Below are positions 48,196 to 55,894 of a stretch of 64,000 nucleotides of DNA, one piece after another. The stretch's first letter is position 1, and each line of letters opens with the position of its first letter. The DNA lies in the NCBI RefSeq assembly GCF_024199005.1, contig NZ_JANATA010000013.1, positions 26,467 through 90,466 of the forward strand. The letters are read 5' to 3'. The notes below the pieces were generated by a model. The model was not told where the DNA came from, did not search any database, and saw only the letters and a list, made by a program, of their open reading frames with translations. Source of the stretch: Opacimonas viscosa. Lineage in GTDB: Bacteria; Pseudomonadota; Gammaproteobacteria; Enterobacterales; Alteromonadaceae. The translations under genes were made by a program, and so were the position numbers.

Positions 48196-48999
48196 TTAAT
48201 CCTTGGGTTGTGTGATTTCATTGCGCAACGAACCTGGATGACCATAGAACGGTGTGCGTTTTATAAATAGTTTTACGGCTTCCCAATAAATTCCGATCAC
48301 CGTTTTAACGGTCATACTGGGAATTGATTTCTTGGCGGTAAGCAGGTTTTGTGGTGTTAGTGCGTGTCTGGTTAAACGCAAGCCAGCAGTCATATGTTTG
48401 GTGTCCTTATGACAACTGAGTTGCAAGGTAAATTGTTCAGCCGGTTCTGATATACGCCATTTGTAGACCATATCAATCGGATTAAAGGGACTCACATGAA
48501 ACATCTTGTCGGTGTCTGCTTGTTCGGCCAAATCAACTAAGTAATAATGCCGTTCATGCCATGGAGTGTTACTGACTTCTGCTAACATATATGTGAATGT
48601 GTCATCAGACTTTATAAAGTAAAAATTTACCGGACTAAAATACAGTCCGAGCATTCTTGGCTGGCCCATAAAGTAGACGTCACCAGATATGGTCGTTGGA
48701 TCAGCAATATCTAGTTCAGATTTCAATGCATTGGCTTTGTCTAGTACTGCTGTGCTCATATCATGTATTTCAGGGGAAATATAATCACTGCGCCGAAACT
48801 CCAGCATACCTTTGCGACCAACATTAAACCCATCGATATTGGCCAGTTGTTCCATCTCTGACAGTTTTAACCAAAAGAGATAAATGTCATATACAAATTT
48901 ATGCTGAGTCGGGGTAAAGCGTTGATGTAACACTTCACCTCGATAAATGGCACTTTCCAAAACATCAGTCACTAGAGTGTCAGCCCAAAGTGTCGGCAT
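48196..48999 (-). CDS. DUF1365 family protein
   Basis: 267 aa. The SAIYRGEVLHQRFTPTQHKFVYDIYLFWLKL start and FYFIKSDDTFTYMLAEVSNTPWHERHYY, in shortened form, are typical of DUF1365, a family nearly always found between a FAD-dependent amine-oxidase-like protein and a Cfa homologue. Biochemical function is unsettled; the linkage suggests a step in making modified membrane fatty acids. The ATG overlaps the upstream gene by 28 bases and lacks a clear ribosome site, so a GTG at 48972 is possible. No membrane helix is obvious. Confidence 0.88.
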   Translation of the reverse strand: MPTLWADTLVTDVLESAIYRGEVLHQRFTPTQHKFVYDIYLFWLKLSEMEQLANIDGFNVGRKGMLEFRRSDYISPEIHDMSTAVLDKANALKSELDIADPTTISGDVYFMGQPRMLGLYFSPVNFYFIKSDDTFTYMLAEVSNTPWHERHYYLVDLAEQADTDKMFHVSPFNPIDMVYKWRISEPAEQFTLQLSCHKDTKHMTAGLRLTRHALTPQNLLTAKKSIPSMTVKTVIGIYWEAVKLFIKRTPFYGHPGSLRNEITQPKD

Positions 49000-50231
49000 A
49001 CATCGAGTGCGCTGCGCACGCCGTCTTCGTGAAAACCGTTATACCAATAAGCACCACAGAAATAGCCGTTACCTGCAGCATTAATTTCATCACGACGGTT
49101 TTGGGCCGCTACCATTGTTGGACTAAATTGTGGGTGCGCATAATGAAATTTACCTAGAATTTTATCTGGATCCAAGGCATCCGTGTTATTTAAGGTCACG
49201 CAGAAAGTCGTATCACTTTGGATGCGTTGTAAAATATTCATGTTGTAGGTGAGCGATGCTGGGGCATTTTCTTCACCTGGCTCACCTTTGATTAAATAAT
49301 TCCAGCTAGCCCAAGCAAGAGGACGCTTAGGCAGCACTGAGGTATCGGTATGCAAGACGACTTCATTCATCGCGTAACCAATATCACCCAAAATCTCAGC
49401 CTGTGTCGGGGTTGGCTCTGCAAGCATCGCTAGGGCTTGGTCCGAATGACAAGCAAACACTACGTCGTCAAATGTTTCGGTTTGCTCGTTAGCAGTAACG
49501 TGAAACTGACCATCTTGTTTTATGACGCGAGTAACCGGAGTGTTTAATTTTATTTTGTCTTTAAAACTTTCTGTTAGCGGCGCAATGTATTCTCTAGAGC
49601 CGCCAATAATCGTGTACCACTGAGGTCTATCAGTAATATTCAACAAACCATGGTTGTTGAAAAACTGTAAAAAGAAGGTCAGCGGAAATGATTTTGAATC
49701 TTCTAATGTCATGGACCATATGGCGGCACACATTGGCAAAATATAGTTTTGCGAGAAATCCGTACTGAGATTGTGATGCTGAATATAATCGTAAAGTGTC
49801 ACACCTTTTTCGGCATGTTGCACGGCATCGTCAGATTTACATAGCTTATTAAATTTTAAAATATCCCGAACAATACGCCAAAAACGAGGGCGCAAAATGT
49901 TGCGACGTTGGGCAAACAAAGAGTTTATAGTATTGCCATTGTACTCTAGATTTTGTGCATGGTTTTTTACACTGAAACTCATTTCAGTGGCTTGTGCGTT
50001 GACGCCTAGGATATTCATTAACTTGTTAAAGTTGGGATAGGTCCAATCATTAAACACAATAAAACCGGTGTCGATCGCATATGCTTTACCGTCTACAGTC
50101 ACGTCTTTGGTGGCAGTATGTCCGCCAATATAGTCATTGGCTTCAAACACCGTAATATCGTGCTCTTTATTGAGCAAATAGGCACTTGTTAAACCCGCAA
50201 TCCCGGTGCCAATAATGGCTATTTTTTTCAT
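48972..50231 (-). CDS. FAD-dependent amine-oxidase/desaturase-like protein
   Basis: 419-aa flavoprotein with N-terminal Rossmann motif IIGTGIAGLTSAYLL (6-20), FEANDYIGGHT and the C-terminal FCGAYWYNGFHEDGVRSAL characteristic of the NAD(P)/FAD-binding proteins that pair with DUF1365 and Cfa. Homologues in Rhodobacter take part in furan fatty acid formation as a desaturase-type enzyme; that this one does is inference. It lies 76 bases after the SDR gene and overlaps DUF1365. Confidence 0.9.
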   Translation of the reverse strand: MKKIAIIGTGIAGLTSAYLLNKEHDITVFEANDYIGGHTATKDVTVDGKAYAIDTGFIVFNDWTYPNFNKLMNILGVNAQATEMSFSVKNHAQNLEYNGNTINSLFAQRRNILRPRFWRIVRDILKFNKLCKSDDAVQHAEKGVTLYDYIQHHNLSTDFSQNYILPMCAAIWSMTLEDSKSFPLTFFLQFFNNHGLLNITDRPQWYTIIGGSREYIAPLTESFKDKIKLNTPVTRVIKQDGQFHVTANEQTETFDDVVFACHSDQALAMLAEPTPTQAEILGDIGYAMNEVVLHTDTSVLPKRPLAWASWNYLIKGEPGEENAPASLTYNMNILQRIQSDTTFCVTLNNTDALDPDKILGKFHYAHPQFSPTMVAAQNRRDEINAAGNGYFCGAYWYNGFHEDGVRSALDVCRHFGLTL

Positions 50232-50307
50232 AAGTATCTGCTTTTTTTTGTTTTTTATAAGTTACGTCATATCTAGTTTATCGGTTTATGACCATTCATG
50301 TGTTTGC

Positions 50308-51024
50308 TTACTTTCTACGCATCTTTAATGCAATACGGTGCTGAATACCTTCTGGCAGGAGATGCAGTAAACGTAAAAACATACTAAATCGCGTGGGGAA
50401 ATAAAAACTCGATTTTTCTGTGGCAATGCCATTTAAAATATCGTTGGCAGCTTCTTCGACGCTAATCAGCATCGGCATTGTGAAGTCATTTTTGTCGGTG
50501 AGTGGCGTTTTGACAAAGCCCGGTGCTGCTGTTTGTACTGTGATGCCTCGGTCAGCCAAATCAACAGCAAAGCTTTTTGCAATATAGTGAAGCGCTGCTT
50601 TGCTCGCACCATATGCTTCGCTTCGTGGAAATGGAAATAAGCGTGCTAAGCTTTCAACGAAGACCAATTTACTGCCTGCTGATAAGTTGGGTAACAGTAC
50701 CGAAACGACATTCATAACGCCAAAGACGTTGGCTGCGAATACACGTTCAAACATGGCAGGTTCAATGTCAGAAACATCGACATATTCGCAAGTACCGGCA
50801 TTCAGTAAAACAATATCGCACTGTATATTGCTCAATGCCGCAGTCGTAGCCGTCTGGTCAGTCACATCAAAACAACAGGTTTCAATATTAGGTAGCTGTG
50901 CTAATTCTTGTAGCTTATCGGTGTTTCTGCCACAGGCTATGACATGGTAATTTTGTTGTGCGGCAAGTTTCGCCACAGCTTCGCCAATGCCTGAGGTGGC
51001 GCCGGTTATTAAGAGTCTTTTCAC
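50308..51024 (-). CDS. Short-chain dehydrogenase/reductase
   Basis: 238-aa NAD(P)-binding oxidoreductase. Cofactor motif TGATSGIGEAVAKL (8-21), NAG in LLNAGTCEYV, and the active-site YGASK. The expected catalytic Ser is shifted or replaced in FVESLARLFPFPRSEAYGASK, taken in parts, where the Ser is in VESLA. The C-terminus is basic with a hydrophobic patch (FSMFLRLLHLLPEGIQ), which may dock on the membrane. The start overlaps the NTF2-like gene by four bases (ATGA). Substrate unknown; operon context suggests a lipid. Confidence 0.9.
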   Translation of the reverse strand: MKRLLITGATSGIGEAVAKLAAQQNYHVIACGRNTDKLQELAQLPNIETCCFDVTDQTATTAALSNIQCDIVLLNAGTCEYVDVSDIEPAMFERVFAANVFGVMNVVSVLLPNLSAGSKLVFVESLARLFPFPRSEAYGASKAALHYIAKSFAVDLADRGITVQTAAPGFVKTPLTDKNDFTMPMLISVEEAANDILNGIATEKSSFYFPTRFSMFLRLLHLLPEGIQHRIALKMRRK

Positions 51025-51470
51025 TGTCGTAACCTGCCTTTGATTTTTTTTACTATGGTGCCTAAAAGTGGGATATGTTCATATACCATTTGGCCTAAAT
51101 CGTAAAAGTCTTGATGATGTACGATTTTATTGTCGATAATTTTTAGTTGTGACATACCAGCAACATGTATCGTTTGACCATTTTTAAGTGCAGGTGTCGC
51201 AAATGACATGGTCCATGTGACTGAGTACAATGCCACATCGGTGGGTTGTACTTCTTCTACTTGTACTTGGCCTATAGTGTGGATGACAAAATCACACTGG
51301 TTGTTGTTGGTCAATAAATGCGTAAAGTATTGCGTCAGTTGTTCTAGGCCTTGATGTGAACCAACTGGGTCGACTAGCACGATATCATCAGAGTAAATCT
51401 CTTTGAGTAGAGGTAAGTCTTCAAGGCTGAGACTGCTATAAAACTTTTTGAAATTCTCTATGACTGTCAT
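51021..51470 (-). CDS. Nuclear transport factor 2-like (SnoaL-type) protein
   Basis: 149-aa single-domain protein of the NTF2/SnoaL cone fold: LYSDDIVLVDPVGSHQGLEQLTQYF (with EI before it) and the closing strand KIVHHQDFYDLGQMVYEHIPLLG are typical. Members bind or isomerise hydrophobic ligands. First gene of the five-gene operon facing the ECF sigma gene; the TGATC-N18-GTAAA promoter lies 30 bases before its ATG. Role in the pathway is unknown. Confidence 0.85.
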   Translation of the reverse strand: MTVIENFKKFYSSLSLEDLPLLKEIYSDDIVLVDPVGSHQGLEQLTQYFTHLLTNNNQCDFVIHTIGQVQVEEVQPTDVALYSVTWTMSFATPALKNGQTIHVAGMSQLKIIDNKIVHHQDFYDLGQMVYEHIPLLGTIVKKIKGRLRQ

Positions 51471-51499
51471 AATTTCGTTACACTTTTATACATACTACT

Positions 51500-51528
51500 A
51501 TTTACTGCTATAAATACTACTAAGATCA
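51500..51528 (-). promoter_or_regulatory. Candidate ECF (ChrR-type) promoter of the lipid operon
   Basis: On the minus strand, TGATC (51528-51524), an 18-base spacer, then GTAAAT (51505-51500). The same TGATC-N18-GTA(A/T)A layout lies before the ECF sigma gene at 52185-52213, also about 30 bases from the start codon. TGATC is the -35 type recognised by ChrR-controlled sigma factors in Rhodobacter. Confidence 0.65.
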
Positions 51529-51610
51529 TATAAAAAAACATCTTTTTTTTAATCCCAATCCCCCCTGCGACCGTAATGATGATGTATATAAATAAATTAG
51601 GTTTTTTATT

Positions 51611-52180
51611 GTGGTATCTCTTCCTTTATTCCCATTGTCGGCGCACGTCCTTCCGGGCGGCAGAATGTCGTTACGTATTTTTGAACAACGTTATACCCGA
51701 ATGGTAAAAGAAGCGTGTGGGTCAGAATCTGGCTTCGTTATTTGTATGTTAAACTCCCAGGGTAATAAAGACTTAAATGAACACATATACCCGATTGGGA
51801 CATATGTAAATGTAGTTGATTTTAATTTACTCGATGACGGTTTACTCGGTGTTACGGTAGAAGGGGTGCGTTGTGTGCGTATCACGAATATCAAAACTGA
51901 AGCTGATGGCTTGCGTATTGGGGATTGCGAAATGACTGCGCCATGGGAATTTACGGCAACCAAAGAATTGCTTTACCCTATGGACAAAAAATTGGAAGAG
52001 ATTTTTAAGCGCTACCCTGAAGTAAACAGTTTGTATGAAACAACAAATTTTGATGATCCCATATGGGTAATTAATCGCTGGTTAGAATTGCTACCTGTTG
52101 ATGCAGAAAAGAAGCAAGAATTCCTTCAAGAAAATGATTGCTCCAAAATTGTACAATACCTGTCAGGACTGGTAGAGTAA
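51611..52180 (+). CDS. LON substrate-binding domain protein (no protease)
   Basis: 189-aa protein matching only the N-terminal substrate-binding domain of Lon: LPLFPLSAHVLPGGRMSLRIFEQRYTRMV (in part) at the start, GTYVNVVDF, GVTVEGVRCVRI, and a helical C-terminus with WLELLPVDAEKKQEFLQ. No AAA+ or protease domain. GTG start with no strong ribosome site. It lies between the divergent lipid operon and the ECF sigma gene; its own promoter is not clear. It may recognise unfolded or regulatory proteins for turnover, but this is not shown. Confidence 0.85.
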   Translation: MVSLPLFPLSAHVLPGGRMSLRIFEQRYTRMVKEACGSESGFVICMLNSQGNKDLNEHIYPIGTYVNVVDFNLLDDGLLGVTVEGVRCVRITNIKTEADGLRIGDCEMTAPWEFTATKELLYPMDKKLEEIFKRYPEVNSLYETTNFDDPIWVINRWLELLPVDAEKKQEFLQENDCSKIVQYLSGLVE

Positions 52181-52184
52181 ACAC

Positions 52185-52213
52185 TGATCTTAATTGGATC
52201 CCCCTACGTATAA
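52185..52213 (+). promoter_or_regulatory. Candidate autoregulatory promoter of the ECF sigma gene
   Basis: TGATC (52185-52189), 18 bases, GTATAA (52208-52213), located 31 bases before the ATG. The match in sequence and position to the divergent operon promoter at 51500-51528 suggests that the sigma factor reads both. Confidence 0.65.
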
Positions 52214-52244
52214 AGTACATGTGTCATAATTAAAGGGATCCGCT

Positions 52245-52859
52245 ATGCTCGTTGGAATTGCATTGGAAAATAATAAAAGTAACACCAGCAAGCCAAAGGA
52301 ATGCGCTAATGAGATGTCGCAGTATTTAGTTGCTGTGGCCTCGGAACGCTGTAAGCGGTCTTATGCGAAGATTTTCGGTTATTTTGCGCCGAGATTAAGA
52401 TCATACGCCCTAAAACAAATGGGTAATGAAGCTTTAGCAATGGAATTAGTCCAAGATACAATGTCAAACGTGTGGCAAAAAGCACATTTATTTAATGTGG
52501 AAAAAGGCTCACCATCCACATGGATCTTCACTATCGCTCGTAACATACGCTTTGATATGTTACGTAAACTTCAAAACAGAAAAGAAGACATTTGTTCGGA
52601 CGACCTTTGGCCCATCTTGTGTGAAACCACAGCTGACCAAAATGAAATACCGTTGGATGAACAGGTAACATTAGAGCAAGTTGGACAATTGTTTAACCAT
52701 TTACCGGATAAACAACGTTCAGTAATAGAAGCTATCTATATAGATGGCAAGTCGCAGCAAGAAGTCGCTGATCAACTCTCGATTCCTCTGGGAACCGTGA
52801 AAAGTAGAACTCGCCTCGCATTGCAGCGATTGAAGGATATGTTAGAAGACCATGATTAA
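52245..52859 (+). CDS. ECF-family sigma factor, ChrR-partnered
   Basis: 204-aa sigma-70-like factor with region 2 (ALAMELVQDTMSNVWQKAHLF and STWIFTIARNIRFDMLRK) and region 4 (KQQEV-type: GKSQQEVADQLSIPLGTVKSRTRLALQRL, given in part). It belongs with the ECF sigma factors controlled by ChrR, because the anti-sigma gene overlaps its end by eight bases. ATG 52245 has AAAGGGA upstream. In Rhodobacter the equivalent RpoE is released by singlet oxygen. This is a second ECF factor in the window, distinct from rpoE at 16.3 kb. Confidence 0.93.
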   Translation: MLVGIALENNKSNTSKPKECANEMSQYLVAVASERCKRSYAKIFGYFAPRLRSYALKQMGNEALAMELVQDTMSNVWQKAHLFNVEKGSPSTWIFTIARNIRFDMLRKLQNRKEDICSDDLWPILCETTADQNEIPLDEQVTLEQVGQLFNHLPDKQRSVIEAIYIDGKSQQEVADQLSIPLGTVKSRTRLALQRLKDMLEDHD

Positions 52860-53514
52860 TTTTCACCCCACTGACAAGCAGTTACGTCAGTTTGCTGAAG
52901 GGAATATCTCTTCTGCGATGGCGCTCGTTGTAGCCGCTCACTGTGACATGTGTTCACATTGCCAAGAAAAAGTTGACGAAGTTAACGTTGAACTCGCTCA
53001 AGACATTGAAAACATTGCCGCTCATGAGATGACTGATCCAGCATTTGAAAAAATGCTAGCAGAGATTACTGCAAAACCCATGATTGATACTCGTCCTGCG
53101 ATAGTGCCTAAAATTGAATTAGATGGCCGTTTTTTCGATGTACCAAGGCCTCTACGACGTTATGTGCGTAATACTGGTAACTGGTCAAAGTTATTAGGCA
53201 AAGTTTGGCAAGCACCTGTTGATATTGGTGAAGCTGGCGCTGCACATTTTATATTTATGGAAAATGGCGGTCAGGTACCCGAACATACACATCGTGGAAA
53301 TGAACTAACGCTTGTGGTGAATGGTGAGTTTTCTGATGGCTTAGCTGACTATGACACCGGTGATTTTCTGGTCATGGATAATGAACATATTCATTCACCG
53401 CATTCAAATAACAAAGATGGCTGCCTTGTTTTCTCTATTGTTGATGAACCTTTGCACTTCACATCTGGTTTAGCTCGTTTACTGAACCCATTCAGTCATT
53501 TGTTTTTTAAATAG
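52852..53514 (+). CDS. chrR: ChrR-type zinc/cupin anti-sigma factor
   Basis: 220-aa cytosolic anti-sigma factor. The N-terminal zinc domain has His5, His30, Cys34 and Cys37, one residue off the Rhodobacter ChrR ligands (6, 31, 35, 38). The C-terminal cupin has His145, His147, Glu151 and His181, a constant +4 offset from the known ChrR cupin ligands. All metal ligands are thus kept, so both sigma binding and singlet-oxygen-type sensing are plausible. It overlaps the sigma gene and is followed by a strong terminator. Confidence 0.95.
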   Translation: MINFHPTDKQLRQFAEGNISSAMALVVAAHCDMCSHCQEKVDEVNVELAQDIENIAAHEMTDPAFEKMLAEITAKPMIDTRPAIVPKIELDGRFFDVPRPLRRYVRNTGNWSKLLGKVWQAPVDIGEAGAAHFIFMENGGQVPEHTHRGNELTLVVNGEFSDGLADYDTGDFLVMDNEHIHSPHSNNKDGCLVFSIVDEPLHFTSGLARLLNPFSHLFFK

Positions 53515-53647
53515 TTATTTGCAACATGTTATTAAAACTGATTGACAAAACCTCGTGATTGCATCGGCAGTGACTTAGTAATGTAGTTTACATTGATGAT
53601 GTTCCTAACTTAAGGAACCATTCTTAAGACATAAAAATAACACCCAA

Positions 53648-53680
53648 AAAAAAGGATAACCTGCTAGGTTATCCTTTTTT
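53648..53680. terminator. Bidirectional terminator between chrR and bamD
   Basis: AAAAAAGGATAACCT and AGGTTATCCTTTTTT form a perfect 15-bp stem with a three-base loop. It lies 133 bases after chrR and 93 bases from the convergent bamD stop. The arms are nearly the same as in the terminator after clpB. The rest of 53515-53773 holds no gene that I can see. Confidence 0.92.
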
Positions 53681-53773
53681 GTTGCTTTGTAGTAAACGTA
53701 TCTAACTACCAAGGTGTATCACTTAGACACATGAGATACTCAGAAAAGTCTCTTTTGTTAAAAAGCCTCAGCC

Positions 53774-54529
53774 TTAGATGAACTCACTATCTGGATAATT
53801 TAATTTTAAAACTTTGATAGCGTTGTTTTTTAGTTCATCTAGACCTAACTGTTCATAGGCTGCGACCATAATCTCTAAAGCAGGTTGTACCTGAGCAGTA
53901 TCACTATAATGCTTAATCACGTATTGCCCTCGGTTTGCCGCTGCGACATATGCTTCACGGCGCATATAAAAACGAGCAATTGCTACTTCATACTTTGCTA
54001 AACGGTCTTTGATGAAAACCATGCGCTGTTTAGCGTCTTTGGCATACTTACTATCTGGATATTTATCGATGAGTCTGCGGAAATCATTGAAAGCTTCTTT
54101 TGACTGTGAAGGGTCACGGTCGGAACGGTCAATGTTCAGCAAATCTTGGAATAAGTTACTTTCACTTTCCATATTCGTCAGGCCACGCATGTAGTAGGCA
54201 TAATCTACGTCTTTGTGATTTGGATTTAGACGAATAAAACGATCAATAGTGGCTAATGCTTGAGCACTATCACCGGCTTTATAATAGGAATAAATGAGGT
54301 CAAGTTGGATCTGTAGGGATAAAGCACCAAAAGGATAACGGGAATCCAAAGCACTTAACATTTCTGCTGCGCCATTGAAATTACCATTTTTCATGGCATT
54401 TTTTGCTTCTTGATAACTTGCTTCAGGACCTTGTAATTTCACCTGAGCAATTTTATCTTCTTCTGTGGTAGAACAGCCGCCAAGTAAAAAGAGGCTGGTA
54501 ACTGACCATGCTAGAAGTTGTTTTTTCAT
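53774..54529 (-). CDS. bamD: Outer membrane assembly lipoprotein BamD
   Basis: Essential lipoprotein of the BAM complex that folds outer-membrane beta-barrels. 251 aa from MKKQLLAWSVTSLFLLGGC, with the lipobox cysteine at 19, followed by five TPR-like repeats. Family segments YPFGALSLQIQLDLIYSYYK and RFIRLNPNHKDVDYAYYMRGL are clear. ATG 54529 has AAAGG at the right distance; a longer frame upstream lacks the lipoprotein start. Divergent from rluD, as in E. coli. bamD is commonly a target of sigma-E, whose operon is at 16.3 kb. Confidence 0.95.
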   Translation of the reverse strand: MKKQLLAWSVTSLFLLGGCSTTEEDKIAQVKLQGPEASYQEAKNAMKNGNFNGAAEMLSALDSRYPFGALSLQIQLDLIYSYYKAGDSAQALATIDRFIRLNPNHKDVDYAYYMRGLTNMESESNLFQDLLNIDRSDRDPSQSKEAFNDFRRLIDKYPDSKYAKDAKQRMVFIKDRLAKYEVAIARFYMRREAYVAAANRGQYVIKHYSDTAQVQPALEIMVAAYEQLGLDELKNNAIKVLKLNYPDSEFI

Positions 54530-54669
54530 GAATAAAACCTTTGTTATTAGGAACTCCGCAACGTAATCGGATGTTCTATGCTTATACTTTTTAATCAATA
54601 TTTGTATTATTACACACCTTTGTAAGGAAACTGATATAATTAGACAATATTTTTTGTATATAGTTAATT

Positions 54670-55662
54670 ATGTCTGAATCAGCATCACAATCGCAACACA
54701 TCACGCTTACCGGTATTATTGATCAAACGCAGTTTGATAGACGCTTAGATCAAGTTCTTGCCGATTTGTTCCCTGAATATTCAAGAAGTAAGCTAAAAGA
54801 ATGGATTTTAGCTGGTTTTGTCCAATTAGACGGTGAAGTCGTCACGGTGGCGCGGCAAAAAGTCCTCGGCCATGAACAAGTCGATATAAACGCTGAAGTC
54901 GCGGTACAAGTCCAAAATGTTGCTCAGGATATTGAGTTAGATATTATCTTTGAAGACGAGCATGTCTTGGTTATCAATAAACCTGCTGGCTTAGTCGTGC
55001 ATCCAGGTGCAGGTAATTCTGATGGGACTGTTTTGAATGCATTATTGGCACATTGTCCAGAGATTGAAACCGTTGCACGTGCTGGTATTGTGCATCGCTT
55101 GGATAAAGATACGACAGGCTTAATGGTGGTGGCTAAAACATTATTGGCCCAGACTTATTTGGTTGAACAATTACAAACTCGGGTAATGAGTCGTGAATAT
55201 GAAGCGTTGGTGACTGGCACAATGGTTGCCGGTGGTATGGTTGATGAACCGATTGGCCGTCATCCATCAAAGCGCACAGCCATGGCGGTACGTGAAACGG
55301 GCAAAGAAGCAACGACGCATTATCGGATTATTGAAAAATTTAGAAACCACACGCATCTGCGCTTAAAGCTGGAAAGTGGCCGAACACACCAGATTCGTGT
55401 GCATATGGCACATATCCGTCATTCTTTGGTCGGTGACCAGTTATATGGTGGTCGTCCACGTATGCCAAAGGCTGCTTCTGAGTCATTTATGGCAGCGTTA
55501 CGCGGCTTTAAACGCCAAGCACTGCATGCTGCACAGTTATCATTTTCACACCCGATCACTGAAGATTGGCTGACATTTAAAGCGCCTTTACCAGATGATT
55601 TTGTTGCATTGTTAGACGCTGTTCGTGAAGATACTGCTGAGCATGGTCTAGATTTAGATTAA
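54670..55662 (+). CDS. rluD: 23S rRNA pseudouridine synthase RluD
   Basis: Makes pseudouridines 1911, 1915 and 1917 in helix 69 of 23S rRNA. 330 aa with N-terminal S4 domain (SRSKLKEWILAGFVQLDG), catalytic motif HRLDKDTTGLMVVAKT with the active Asp, and GRTHQIRVHMAHI. E. coli RluD is 326 aa. In most relatives pgeF (yfiH) and clpB follow; pgeF is missing here. Confidence 0.95.
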   Translation: MSESASQSQHITLTGIIDQTQFDRRLDQVLADLFPEYSRSKLKEWILAGFVQLDGEVVTVARQKVLGHEQVDINAEVAVQVQNVAQDIELDIIFEDEHVLVINKPAGLVVHPGAGNSDGTVLNALLAHCPEIETVARAGIVHRLDKDTTGLMVVAKTLLAQTYLVEQLQTRVMSREYEALVTGTMVAGGMVDEPIGRHPSKRTAMAVRETGKEATTHYRIIEKFRNHTHLRLKLESGRTHQIRVHMAHIRHSLVGDQLYGGRPRMPKAASESFMAALRGFKRQALHAAQLSFSHPITEDWLTFKAPLPDDFVALLDAVREDTAEHGLDLD

Positions 55663-55691
55663 CTCATTGATTCTAATTAAATACTCTAGAT

Positions 55692-55716
55692 AAGGTTGGC
55701 TTTGCCAGCCTTTTTT
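55692..55716 (+). terminator. Terminator after rluD
   Basis: Arms around GGTTGGC and GCCAGCC (one G-U pair) with a TTT loop and a six-base T run, 30 bases after the rluD stop. Confidence 0.85.
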
Positions 55717-55826
55717 ATACAGCCAGTTTTTTTGCAACGAACATACACCAGTTACACCGCAATGGATAGTTGATTGATTAAAGTTGATTTAAATCAATTA
55801 ACTAGTCAGTCAATTTCGGCTAAACG

Positions 55827-55852
55827 TTGAAAAAGCATCACACAGTACCCAT
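55827..55852 (+). promoter_or_regulatory. Candidate sigma-32 heat-shock promoter of clpB
   Basis: TTGAAA (55827-55832), 15 bases, then CCCAT (55848-55852) fits the heat-shock pattern CTTGAAA...CCCCAT. It lies about 43 bases before the clpB start, a gene under sigma-32 in E. coli. One C is missing from the -10 element. Confidence 0.55.
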
Positions 55853-55894
55853 TCTTTTACTAAGTTTATAGTAATCTTAAGATGGAATTGTACT

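Noticed and set aside
52245..53514. A second copy of the sigma-E/RseA envelope-stress pair
   Set aside because: The anti-sigma factor has zinc-domain and cupin ligands of ChrR and no membrane helix, so this is a different, cytosolic sensing system.
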